This document shows positions 1 to 8,600 of a DNA stretch of 64,000 nucleotides, piece by piece. Made by a program: the position numbers and the translations under genes. How positions within the stretch are numbered: position 1 is the first letter of the stretch; each line of letters opens with the position of its first letter. Source of the stretch: an uncultured Christensenella sp. (GTDB lineage: Bacteria > Bacillota > Clostridia > Christensenellales > Pumilibacteraceae). Where the stretch lies: NCBI GenBank assembly GCA_910585955.1, contig CAJUGC010000005.1, positions 76,562 through 140,561 on the forward strand, in the 5' to 3' direction. The notes under the pieces are model-generated. The model was not told the origin of the DNA. It worked only from the letters and a program-made list of their open reading frames with translations, and did no database searches.

Positions 1-225
1 TAGCCGAGGCGCGAAGCGGCGACCGCCACGGAGCGAAGCGAAGTATTCCCCATGGTGGTGCCAAAGCCCCCTTTATGGGGGCTTTTACACTACCATGGTA
101 GAGAGAAGCCGTGCGCCGCATTAAAAAGTAATGTCGGTAATACAAGTGAGCAAGGCGCAAGGGGTTCGCTTAGCCGAGGCGCGAAGCGGCGACCGCCACG
201 GAGCGAAGCGAAGTATTCCCCATGG
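1..225. repeat. 55-bp direct repeat, two copies, with hairpins
   Basis: Bases 1-55 and 171-225 are identical over 55 bp (59 of the first 60 bases match). Each unit carries the GGAGCGAAGCGAAG-type sequence common in dispersed bacterial repeats. Between them lies a palindrome (50-98) whose core, AAAGCCCCC-N5-GGGGGCTTT (63-85) followed by T, looks like a terminator. In copy 2, ACCGCCAC (192-199) can pair with GTGGCGGT (228-235) followed by TTTT, another terminator-like stem. The stretch has no convincing gene; a 102-codon frame across it is made of repeat sequence. It probably separates an upstream gene outside the window from the RNase J promoter. Confidence 0.75.
63..86 (+). terminator. terminator-like hairpin inside larger palindrome
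   Basis: AAAGCCCCC and GGGGGCTTT form a 9-bp stem with a TTTAT loop, followed by T. The outer flanks (CCATGG at 50-55 and 93-98) extend the palindrome. It would end a transcript entering from the left. Confidence 0.55.
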
Positions 226-283
226 CGGTGGCGGTTTTTGTCGCAATTAAATACGGAATTTTGTGTTGCAGGCTTAATTTTCC

Positions 284-312
284 TTGATTTTTATCCGAAA
301 ATTTTATATAAT
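284..312 (+). promoter_or_regulatory. sigma-A promoter of RNase J
   Basis: TTGATT (284-289), a 17-base spacer, then TATAAT (307-312). The predicted transcript starts near 319 and gives a leader of about 100 bases before the TTG start at 417. Confidence 0.7.
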
Positions 313-416
313 GAATACGAAAAGTGTTTGAGGTCGTTTTCGACCGTAATGTTTATATGAAATCTGTACGGAAAGGATTTTTTCGTATGTTATAAAAAAC
401 TTAAGGAGTAATTATT

Positions 417-2261
417 TTGATTACGCAAAACAGTAGACTAAGGCAGCAAAAGAATGCTGCCGACAACGGCACGCGCGGCAAAAGCGGGCGAAATACGCTT
501 GCGTCGTCCGAGCATTCCGAGAAAAACTCTAAAGTAGTGCAGTCGGTATTCCGCGAGCCTCGTAATCCTGCGACAAAGAGCGCGTCCACGTCGGGAAAGG
601 AAGAGGCGCTTAAAGTTATGTTTCTCGGCGGCGTAGGCGAGATAGGAAAGAACATGACCGCTCTCGAGTTCGGCGATGACATAATCATAATCGATTGCGG
701 CGATACGTTCCCCGGCGGAGATATGCCGGGCGTCGATCTCGTCATACCCGACATAACTTATCTTACGGCGAACAAGGAGAAAGTGCGCGGCATAGTGCTT
801 ACGCACGGTCACGAAGACCATATCGGCGCGTTGCCGTATGTTTTGAAAGAACTTAATGTTCCTGTTTACGGCACAAAGCTTACGCTTGCCATACTCGACG
901 CGAAACTTCGCGAACAGAAAATGGAGAACAGCGTAAATCTTAACGTCGTCAAACCCAAAAGCGTCATACAGCTCGGAAAGAATTTCAAGGTCGAGTTTGT
1001 TAAAGTCAGCCACTCGATAGCCGGCAGCTGCGCGCTTGCGATAACTACGCCTGTAGGGGCGGTGTTTCATACGGGCGACTTTAAAGTAGACTATACGCCT
1101 ATAGACGGTAACCTCATAGACCTTCAGCGTATAGCCGAGTTGGGAACGAAAGGCGTGCTGTTGCTTCTTGCCGAAAGCACAAACATCGAACGTCCGGGTA
1201 CGTCCATGAGCGAAGCTTTGGTCGGAAATTCTTTGAATTCCATCTTTGCCGAAAATGTGGACAGGCGCATTTTCATCGCGACGTTCGCGTCCAATATACA
1301 CCGTCTCCAGCAGATAATAGATCTTGCGGCGAAGTACAATCGCAAAGTTGCGTTCGGCGGCAGAAGTATGATAAATATCGCCGATTGCGCTATGAAGATA
1401 GGGGAACTTAAGTATTCCAAAGACGGGATAATCGACATAGAAAAGATAGGTTCCGTGGAGGACAAAAATCTCGTTATAATTACGACCGGCTCTCAGGGCG
1501 AGCCCATGAGCGCGCTGACTCGCATAGCAAACGACGAGTTCGGCAAAGTGCGCATAGGCTTCAATGACACGGTAATAATTTCCGCCTCTCCCATACCCGG
1601 TAACGAGCGCATGGTCTATAACGTAATAAACAATCTCTATAGGCGCGGAGCGCGCGTCGTGTACGAGAAGCTTGCCGAAGTGCACGTTTCGGGTCATGCT
1701 TATCAGGACGAACTCAAACTCATACATTCGCTGTTGAAACCCAAGTTTTTTATTCCCGTACACGGCGAACACAGACATCTGAAAAAGCACGCCGAACTTG
1801 CAATGAAAATGGGCATGGAGTCGTCCAATATAATAATAACCGATATAGGTTGCTGCGTAGAAGTCACCAAACGCACTATACGCCTTGCGGACAATGTCCC
1901 CGCGGGTTATGTGCTTGTTGACGGTCTCGGAGTGGGAGACGTCGGCAGTGTGGTTTTGAGGGACAGAAAGCATTTGTCCGAGGACGGACTTTTCGTTGCC
2001 ACCGTCGTCGTAAACGAAGCGTCGGGCGAGATCGCCGCAGTGGACGTTACTTCCCGCGGCTTTATATATGTTAAGGAAGACGACGCGATTTTCGAGGAAG
2101 CGAAAGACGTAATACGTCATGCGCTCGAGGCGATAGATTTAAAAGCCGAGTCGGGCGATTGGACGAATGTCAAGACGGCGATCAGAAAAGAGCTTAAAAA
2201 TTATCTCTTCAAAAAGACGCGTCGCAATCCCATGATAGTGTCGATGATTTTACAAGTTTGA
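417..2261 (+). CDS. rnj: Ribonuclease J
   Basis: Metallo-beta-lactamase/beta-CASP ribonuclease with endonuclease and 5'-3' exonuclease activity in RNA decay and maturation. The zinc motif THGHEDH is present, preceded by the family-typical FLGGVGEIGKN segment; the beta-CASP part and a C-terminal domain follow. It is 614 residues against about 555 for the Bacillus enzymes; the excess is a basic, polar N-terminal extension of about 60 residues before LKVMFLGG. The TTG start is chosen because TAAGGAGT (402-409) sits at good distance and no ATG lies nearby. The next gene begins 1 base after its stop, so it likely heads an operon with trmR and trhP. Confidence 0.95.
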   Translation: MITQNSRLRQQKNAADNGTRGKSGRNTLASSEHSEKNSKVVQSVFREPRNPATKSASTSGKEEALKVMFLGGVGEIGKNMTALEFGDDIIIIDCGDTFPGGDMPGVDLVIPDITYLTANKEKVRGIVLTHGHEDHIGALPYVLKELNVPVYGTKLTLAILDAKLREQKMENSVNLNVVKPKSVIQLGKNFKVEFVKVSHSIAGSCALAITTPVGAVFHTGDFKVDYTPIDGNLIDLQRIAELGTKGVLLLLAESTNIERPGTSMSEALVGNSLNSIFAENVDRRIFIATFASNIHRLQQIIDLAAKYNRKVAFGGRSMINIADCAMKIGELKYSKDGIIDIEKIGSVEDKNLVIITTGSQGEPMSALTRIANDEFGKVRIGFNDTVIISASPIPGNERMVYNVINNLYRRGARVVYEKLAEVHVSGHAYQDELKLIHSLLKPKFFIPVHGEHRHLKKHAELAMKMGMESSNIIITDIGCCVEVTKRTIRLADNVPAGYVLVDGLGVGDVGSVVLRDRKHLSEDGLFVATVVVNEASGEIAAVDVTSRGFIYVKEDDAIFEEAKDVIRHALEAIDLKAESGDWTNVKTAIRKELKNYLFKKTRRNPMIVSMILQV

Positions 2262-2262
2262 T

Positions 2263-2919
2263 ATGCCTTTCAAAACGCCGAGCAAAACTTCCGAATATAT
2301 CCGTACGCTGATTCCGCCCGAGTGCGACGAGGACGTCGCCGCAGTAATGCGTTATGCGGACGACAACGTCTGTCCCATACTTTTACCGGAGACGGCGGCA
2401 TTTTTAAAGCAGATCGTAAGGCTCAAAAAGCCGCGTAAAATTCTCGAGATAGGTACGTCGATAGGCTACAGCGGGATGATCATGCTTAAAAATTCCGATG
2501 CGGAACTTTGCACGGTGGAAATGGACGAAAGGTGCGTCGAGACGGCAAAGGGCTTTTTCTCACGCGCGGGATTAAACGACAGAGTGCGCGTTTTCGTCGG
2601 CGATGCGTGCGAGATAGTTCCGCTTCTCGGCGGCGAATACGATTTTATCTTTCTCGACGGACCTAAAACGCGTTATCCCGTGTTCTATCCGTATTTGAAG
2701 AGACTGCTGACGGTCGGCGGCGTGCTTCTTGCGGACAATGTGCTGTTTAACGGTATGGTAGACGGAAGCGGAGAAAGAAATCCCAAAAAGGCGACCATAT
2801 TCGAAGGGATAGACAAATACTTGCATCTTGCGTTTTCGGACGAAGATATGACATCGTCGATTTTACCGGTCGGCGACGGACTGTGCCTCTGCATAAAGGA
2901 CAATAAGTCGGGAGATTAA
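2263..2919 (+). CDS. trmR: O-methyltransferase, TrmR/YrrM type
   Basis: SAM-dependent class I methyltransferase of 218 residues. Motif I is ILEIGTSIGYSG (about residues 62-73), followed by the acidic CTVEMDE strand and DFIFLDGPK, typical of the caffeoyl-CoA/YrrM O-methyltransferase family. In B. subtilis, YrrM (TrmR) methylates 5-hydroxyuridine at tRNA position 34, and its gene adjoins the U32 hydroxylation genes. Here a U32 gene follows 8 bases downstream, which supports the same role: ho5U made by TrhP, then methylated to mo5U. The gene starts 1 base after the RNase J stop, implying translational coupling. The family is certain; the substrate is inferred from context. Confidence 0.85.
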   Translation: MPFKTPSKTSEYIRTLIPPECDEDVAAVMRYADDNVCPILLPETAAFLKQIVRLKKPRKILEIGTSIGYSGMIMLKNSDAELCTVEMDERCVETAKGFFSRAGLNDRVRVFVGDACEIVPLLGGEYDFIFLDGPKTRYPVFYPYLKRLLTVGGVLLADNVLFNGMVDGSGERNPKKATIFEGIDKYLHLAFSDEDMTSSILPVGDGLCLCIKDNKSGD

Positions 2920-2927
2920 CCGAAATC

Positions 2928-4139
2928 ATGGAATTGCTGTCGCCTGCGGGCAACTTGGAAAAACTAAAGAGCGCGTTGCACTTCGGTGCCGACGCAGTAT
3001 ATCTTGCGGGTAAAAACTACGGTCTGCGCTCTGCGGCGGACAACTTCGACGCTGACGGGCTGAAAAGCGCGTGCGCTCTCGTTCATGCCGCAGGTAAGAA
3101 AGTGTACGTCACTCTCAATATCCTCGCGCACAACGCCGATTTCGAGGGGCTTGCCGAATATATAAAATATCTGGACGAGCTTTCCGTGGACGGCGTTATC
3201 GTCAGCGATCTCGGCGTTATGTCATTTGTCAAAAAGTACGCGCCCACTCTCAATATCCATATAAGCACGCAAGCGAGCGTCACGAACAAATATGCGGCGA
3301 AATTTTATGCGGAACGTGGTGCGAGCAGAATAGTTCTTGCGCGCGAACTGTCGATTCCCGAGATCAAAGAGATACGCGACTTCTTGCCGAGCGATGTCGA
3401 ACTCGAAGCGTTCGTGCACGGCGCGATGTGCATATCGTATTCGGGCAGATGTCTGATGTCCGATTTCATGACGGGCAGGCACGCGAATCACGGGGAATGT
3501 GCGCAAAGTTGCCGTTGGGAATATGCAGTCGCCGAAAAGACGCGTGGGGAATATATGCCCGTGGAAGAGGACGCAAGAGGCACATATATTTTCAACAGCA
3601 AGGATATGAACATGATAGAGTTTTTGCCCGAAATGAAAGCGGCTGGCGTGCACAGCTTGAAAATAGAGGGTAGGATCAAGTCCGCATATTATGTAGCGTC
3701 TGTCACGAACGCATATAGGCGTGCTCTCGATATTCTCGAAAGCGGCGGAAATTACGAGCTTCCCCCGTCCGTGACAGATTGTCTTTACAAAACATCGCAC
3801 AGGAAATTCACGACGGGGTTTTACTTCGGAGATAAAGACAGACAGTGTTACGAGACGGCAAAGCCGCAGTGCGATTACGATTTTTGCGGCGTGGTGACGG
3901 CAAAGCGCGAGGGCGGAGCAATAGTCGAAATGCGCGGCAGATTCAAGCGCGGCGACGAGCTCGAAGTTCTTTCGCCGAGCAGTGCGGACGGAGAGATTTT
4001 AAAGGTGGGTGAAATGACCGACGAAAAAGGCAGTCCGGTCGTAGACGCATACAGGGTGCAACAGCGCTTATTCGTGAAAACCGAACTGAAACTCGAAGCA
4101 GGCGATATGCTCAGAAAAAAATCGGCCGAAAAAAAATAA
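2928..4139 (+). CDS. trhP: U32 family protein, probable tRNA hydroxylation protein TrhP
   Basis: 403-residue U32 'peptidase' family protein (YrrO/YegQ type). The N terminus MELLSPAGNLEKLKSALHFG, the segment EAFVHGAMCISYSGRCLMS and NHGECAQSCRWEY, with a cysteine set expected to bind an Fe-S cluster, are diagnostic. Characterised members carry out prephenate-dependent hydroxylation of U34 in tRNA rather than proteolysis. B. subtilis has two copies (yrrN, yrrO); only one is seen here. Pairing with the TrmR-like methyltransferase supports a tRNA-modification role. It probably ends the RNase J operon, with a terminator just downstream. Confidence 0.85.
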   Translation: MELLSPAGNLEKLKSALHFGADAVYLAGKNYGLRSAADNFDADGLKSACALVHAAGKKVYVTLNILAHNADFEGLAEYIKYLDELSVDGVIVSDLGVMSFVKKYAPTLNIHISTQASVTNKYAAKFYAERGASRIVLARELSIPEIKEIRDFLPSDVELEAFVHGAMCISYSGRCLMSDFMTGRHANHGECAQSCRWEYAVAEKTRGEYMPVEEDARGTYIFNSKDMNMIEFLPEMKAAGVHSLKIEGRIKSAYYVASVTNAYRRALDILESGGNYELPPSVTDCLYKTSHRKFTTGFYFGDKDRQCYETAKPQCDYDFCGVVTAKREGGAIVEMRGRFKRGDELEVLSPSSADGEILKVGEMTDEKGSPVVDAYRVQQRLFVKTELKLEAGDMLRKKSAEKK

Positions 4140-4162
4140 TCATTCTTTTATATCGTTGAACG

Positions 4163-4197
4163 AAAGCCGTTTTCTCTTACATGAGAACGGCTTTTTT
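4163..4197 (+). terminator. rho-independent terminator after trhP
   Basis: AAAGCCGTTTTCTC and GAGAACGGCTTT form a near-perfect stem with a short loop, followed by TTTTATT. It closes the rnj-trmR-trhP unit ahead of sigK. Confidence 0.85.
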
Positions 4198-4227
4198 ATT
4201 ATAACCGGTTTGAAATTCTTGGGACAG

Positions 4228-4256
4228 GCAAAATTCGACAACTTTCCTCATATAAT
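4228..4256 (+). promoter_or_regulatory. candidate sigma-E-type promoter of sigK
   Basis: GCAAAATT (4228-4235), 13 bases, then CATATAAT (4249-4256), resembling the Bacillus sigma-E pattern (ATA-rich -35, CATACAAT -10). No sigma-A -35 box lies at normal distance from TATAAT. TTCGACA, the inverse of the Spo0A box TGTCGAA, lies at 4234-4240. A similar arrangement is found upstream of the spoIIM-like gene. This is a by-eye match, not tested. Confidence 0.4.
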
Positions 4257-4282
4257 GATAGTACCCCTGAAAGGAGCGCTGT

Positions 4283-4966
4283 ATGATTGTAGAAAGTTTT
4301 TTGTATTTTTTGAGCAAGATATTTTGCTTTACTTCTTATGTAAATAATAAGGGCTCGTTTCCGAAGCCTTTGCCGCCCGATGAAGAAAAGAAGTATCTCG
4401 AAAAAGCTAAGGCGGGCGATAAGGCGGCGAGAGAAGTACTCATACGTCATAATCTCAGGCTCGTGGCGCACATAGTAAAAAAATACTCAAATGCGGGCGA
4501 GGCGGACGATCTTATAAGCGTGGGGAGCATAGGTCTCATAAAAGGTATAGAATCGTTTGAATACGGCAAAGGTTCGCAGCTTGCGACATATGCGGCAAAG
4601 TGTATCGAGAATGAAATACTCATGTACATACGCGCCAATAAAAAACACCGTTCGAGCGTCAGCTTGTCCGAGCCTGTAGGCACCGATAAGGAGGGTAACG
4701 AAATCACGCTTATGGATATCTTGCCGCAAAGGGAAGAAAGCGTGTTTTCGAAAGTGGAAACCAATCTTTTGGTGGAGAAGATAGTAAAGATAATAGATAC
4801 TCTCCCGCAGCGCGAACGGGAAATAGTGCGCCTTCGGTACGGCATAGGGGCGCGTTCGCATACTCAGATAGAGGTTGCGAAAAAACTCGGCATTTCCCGC
4901 TCGTATGTTTCGCGCATAGAGAAAAAGGCGCTCGGTAAAATTTCCAAAGAGATAGGCACTGTATAA
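4283..4966 (+). CDS. sigK: RNA polymerase sporulation sigma factor, pro-sigma-K
   Basis: 227-residue sigma-70 family protein, closest to the late mother-cell factor SigK. Residues 1-20 (MIVESFLYFLSKIFCFTSYV) are hydrophobic and match the pro-sequence that the membrane protease SpoIVFB removes. Region 2 includes LIRHNLRLVAHIVKKY, DDLISVGSIGLIKGIESF and LATYAAKCIENEILM; region 4 ends in the helix-turn-helix LGISRSYVSRIEKKAL. The gene is continuous, not split by a skin-type element. AAGGAG (4271-4276) precedes the ATG by 6 bases. It is flanked by terminators, so it appears monocistronic. Confidence 0.93.
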   Translation: MIVESFLYFLSKIFCFTSYVNNKGSFPKPLPPDEEKKYLEKAKAGDKAAREVLIRHNLRLVAHIVKKYSNAGEADDLISVGSIGLIKGIESFEYGKGSQLATYAAKCIENEILMYIRANKKHRSSVSLSEPVGTDKEGNEITLMDILPQREESVFSKVETNLLVEKIVKIIDTLPQREREIVRLRYGIGARSHTQIEVAKKLGISRSYVSRIEKKALGKISKEIGTV

Positions 4967-5014
4967 AAATCGCAAATATCATCGTCATCGTTAAAGTAAG
5001 AAACTAAATTTATC

Positions 5015-5052
5015 TTAAAAAGCAAAACTGCGGACATATGCCGCAGTTTTGC
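5015..5052 (-). terminator. terminator of RNase P RNA, possibly bidirectional
   Basis: GCAAAACTGCGG (5022-5033) and CCGCAGTTTTGC (5041-5052) form a 12-bp perfect stem. On the minus strand it is followed by TTTTTA, so it ends the RNase P transcript. It may also stop sigK readthrough from the other side. Confidence 0.75.
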
Positions 5053-5126
5053 ACATTATTAAGACTCGACAGGGGCAAGCGTCTTGTAAGGCGTAAAGCG
5101 CAGCGCCGACCCCCGTATGGTCGTAA

Positions 5127-5149
5127 GCCTGTAGACATTGTCTACAGGC
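5127..5149. repeat. perfect 11-bp inverted repeat beside RNase P RNA
   Basis: GCCTGTAGACA, one base, then its exact reverse complement. It lies just 3' of the RNase P RNA on the minus strand, with no T-run, so it is not a standard terminator. It may mark the 3' boundary of the mature RNA or be a protein site. Confidence 0.5.
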
Positions 5150-5154
5150 AGAGC

Positions 5155-5484
5155 GAGTATGATCCGTAAGCCGAATTCTGTTATGACGGCAATCTGTCTA
5201 CACCCGCAGTCGCCTGCGGGTTCAAGCGATATAGGGAGACACGGCGGACAGCCTTTACGTCTCCGATCTTGCACCGAGCGGGGTTTACATAGCCCGAAGC
5301 GTTGCCGCCTCGGCGGTGGGCTCTTACTCCACCTTTCCATCCTTGCCGAAAAAATCGGCGGTTTATTTCTGTTGCACTTTCCTTGAAGTCGCCTCCACCG
5401 GTATTTCGCCGGCGCTCTGTCCTGTGGTGTTCGGACTTTCCTCGTTCGCAGAATATGCGTCCGTAGCCGTCCGATCATCTCGCA
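5155..5484 (-). ncRNA. rnpB: RNase P RNA, type A
   Basis: Catalytic RNA that removes tRNA 5' leaders. Reading the minus strand, the hallmark GAGGAAAGTCCG (CR-I) appears near 5434-5446, GGTGGAGTAAGAGCCCACCG (P10/P11 region) near 5312-5331, an L15-like AAACCCC segment near 5283-5289, and the 3' ACAGAATTCGGCTTACGG near 5165-5182. The 5' ATGATC and 3' GATCAT pair to close stem P1. Ends are estimated from P1 and the upstream promoter. Short frames within this interval are spurious. Confidence 0.95.
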
Positions 5485-5490
5485 GAACCG

Positions 5491-5519
5491 ATTATAACAT
5501 CTTTATAAAAAAAAATCAA
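5491..5519 (-). promoter_or_regulatory. promoter of RNase P RNA
   Basis: On the minus strand: TTGATT (5519-5514), 17 bases, TATAAT (5496-5491). The predicted start near 5484 fits the 5' end of the RNA. Confidence 0.8.
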
Positions 5520-5637
5520 GTTTTAATCGTCTGCTTTCTGTTTTACGATACATTTTTTCGACGAATAACCTCGTCGCCGTAAGCGTAACGCTATTGATTC
5601 GGCATAAATGCCTTGTGTTTGGGAAATAATCGTAGCT

Positions 5638-8600
5638 ATGCAGATCATAAATTATACGGTTTCCGCGCTCGTGCTTCTTTTTGTCGTCTTGCTCTTTTTG
5701 AGAGCCGCTTTGCCGCATACGGAAGCGCCGTCTGCGGATATAAAGGAACTTACGCCCGAAGAACTCGAATTTAAGGTCGCAGTGCTTGCCATGAACAGCG
5801 CGTCGGTTTCGCCCCGCGGCGGCGGTATCGGCATACGAGGGGCGGCGCGTAGACTCAGACGGTTTTATGCGCGAATGCTTCGGGAGGCATACGGTAGGAC
5901 GGAAGATTTCGAGCGTGTGCTTTTAAAGGCGCGCGAGGATACGGAACGGGCGGTAAGAGAGGTCGAAAGCGAATCGGAAAGATTTTTCGTTTTACCGCAT
6001 AAAGGCGGGATCCCTCGGGTTTACGCTCTGTGTTCGCTGTTGGTTTCGGGAAGCGGCGGTTATGCGGGGTTTGAGGAGATAAAAAAAGCTGTGAGGATAA
6101 CCAATGAATACAGTCCGCTTTCCATAGAAGAAATCAAGGTCATGGAAAGTATGCTCAAGGCTTGCTATATAGAACGGCTTGCGGCGCTTGCAGTAAGATC
6201 GCAAACGGAAAGAAAGCTGAAACTTCGCGCAGAAAAAGACGTTGCCGAAGGACGGGTAAATCTTTCCATGCTCAAATTCGACGCATATATAAACGCCTAT
6301 AGTACGGCGGCGGAGTCCGACTCTTTGCGCAAGTTTTCCGCATTGTGTTTCGAGAACGGCGTGGACGTTGCTTTGACGTGCCGCCGCTTTGAAAGGGAAA
6401 AGGCAAGGCGTGCGGCTGTCGCTTTTGCGTCGTTGCTGGGAATAAGAAGAACGACTGAAATGTTCGTAGCCGAGACGTTGCTTGATTTCTACGGCTCGTA
6501 TAAGCAGTTCGCAGAGAAATGCGACGGGTTTTCGCGGCTTTCTTCGGAACGAAAGCTTGCGCATATCGACGCGTTTGCTCGGCTCTGCAGACGAAAGAAC
6601 GAGAACGAACACATGGCGGCGAAAACTGCGACGGGGTCAAAGCTCGCGTCCGCGCTTACAAGCGGAATACCGAGCGTCTATGCGCTCGGCGGCGCGATAT
6701 TCGGAGCGTTTATTTTGGGCGCGCTTCCGTTTATAGCCGTTTCGGTCGTAAAAGGAGGATTATGGATTCCGGTTATGTTTCTTTCGCTTCCGGTGACGCT
6801 TGCGGCGGTCTTTCGTCTGCTCCGTCGCTTTTCCATATCAAAAGCCGAACAGGCCGGTTGGATAAGCGGTGATAAAAACGCCGTGCAAACGGAGTTTTCG
6901 GCGGATTTGGCGGCGCAAGAAGCACGGTTTCATAATATAGCCGAAAGAAGAGGAGCAAGAGCAGAGACCTATCTTTCGGTCGTTTCCGACATCTCGCGTA
7001 TTTTCGAATCGGTAGCACCTGTTTTCGCCGTTGCTCTCGTATTAGTCGCGCCGCTAATGTCTGCGTATTTGCTGTTTGCGGTATTTTCGCGCGAAATAAT
7101 ATATTTCGGTATCGGTATGCGCAAGGCGGTTAGCGGAAAGTCGAGTGCGGCGAAAGGAGGAGCGGACGCTCTCGTTTTTGCGGCAAGTTTACCGAAGGCG
7201 GCGGCGGAAAGCATTTTTCGTTTGTTTCGCAAAAAGCTTCCGAAGTCGGTCGGGATAGTGGCTTCGGCAGTCGTTTCCGCGTCATTGACGGTGCTTACCG
7301 CTGTATTCGGCGGAAGTTTTGTTTTTTATATTGTGGCGGCGGCTTTTGCTCTTGCGCCGTTAGCCGAAGAAAATATTTTTAAGTTCAAACGAAAGGAAAA
7401 GTCGAAAGTTCCGCTTGCCGAGGAAGAAAATATACGCAAATACGACGACTACGGAGTACTTCCCGCCGTGGCGTTCCTTAGGTGCGGCGACTACCTCGCT
7501 ATGTCGTCCGAGCGCGGCGGCGGAAGGGACGTCTATTGCGGCAATCTTCTGTTTAAGGAAATGAAATTGTATGCAAAGAGCGGCGACGGAAAATACGAGC
7601 CGTTCACTTTCGTGCCGCCGTTTTTGTCATTGGGCGGCAGAACGGTGAACAACGCGCTGTGTGCGGGCAATACGTTTTCCGTGGAAACAAGCGGTTTCGA
7701 CGGCGGTAAAAGAATAACCGTAACTTCACATGGCGGAGGCGATTTTGAAATTATCTGTGTGCATCTGTCCGCGGGGAGACTCGATCGCTCGGAAAAGGAA
7801 ATCATTATTTTGAAAAGAGAGGAGGCGCTCCCTTTGTATATCTCGGCGGCTACGGATGAGAAATGCGCCGTTTCGGTAGAAAGACGCGAGCGCTTCGGCA
7901 GAGAAAGCGACATTTTGTCCGTAAAGGGCGAGTCTCGCGAAGGCAAGATCTCGTTTTATTTTTGCTGCGATACGGACAAGACCGCACTGTCCGATAAGAC
8001 CGCCTGTCTTTTGCGGGAAGGTTTTTCCGATCGCGGCGAAGCGTTTGTCGCAACGCTTTCCAAGCCTTCGTATTTTACGCCTGCCGTTTGCGATATTGCC
8101 TCTTATGCGCTGTACGGAAAATGCTCATATGATGAGGAACTCTCGAGATATGTCGATATCCGATATCCGTCGGTAGTATGCGTTCTGCGCGGTGAAAACG
8201 GTATCGGGAGATTGCGCCGCCGCCTGAAAAGACTGTCGATCGTACGGTCGCTGGGAATCCCTTTCAACAGTATTGTGGTTTGCTTCGACGGAAGCGAACA
8301 TTTTTTCAGGCTTAAAGACAGAATATCCGTCATCTTTTCCGAATTTGGGCTTGATACGGGAGGAAGGGCAGTATGTCTCGATTGCGCGGACAATCGCTTA
8401 CTGTACGAAAAGATCGCTGCCGCTTGCCTAAAGGACGAGGACATTCGCCGCACTACTCGTTTACCTTGTCCAGAAATTAGAAGTTTCAAAAGATGCGCTC
8501 TTCCTATTGAATTTCCGGACCTCATGGCCGAGGGGACATACGGCGGCGTTTCCAAAGAGGGCGAGGGGATATATCTCCCTTTCGGCGCGGGTGCGGCGGC

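Noticed and set aside
52..360. 102-codon frame across the repeats before RNase J
   Set aside because: Consists of repeat and hairpin sequence and runs through the RNase J promoter; no ribosome site.
438..2120. 560-codon open frame antisense to RNase J
   Set aside because: RNase J is unmistakable on the plus strand. Long antisense frames recur opposite many well-coded genes here because their codon choice rarely yields reverse-strand stops. No ribosome site or family signature.
4283..4966. Possibility that the sigma factor is SigE or SigG
   Set aside because: The hydrophobic 20-residue pro-sequence, the FPKPLPPDEEKKYLE start and the region-4 ending fit SigK best; SigE and SigG usually sit together with spoIIGA, absent here.
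5059..5478. Frames of 80-140 codons on both strands near 5.1-5.5 kb
   Set aside because: They lie within RNase P RNA, whose conserved blocks and promoter are clear.
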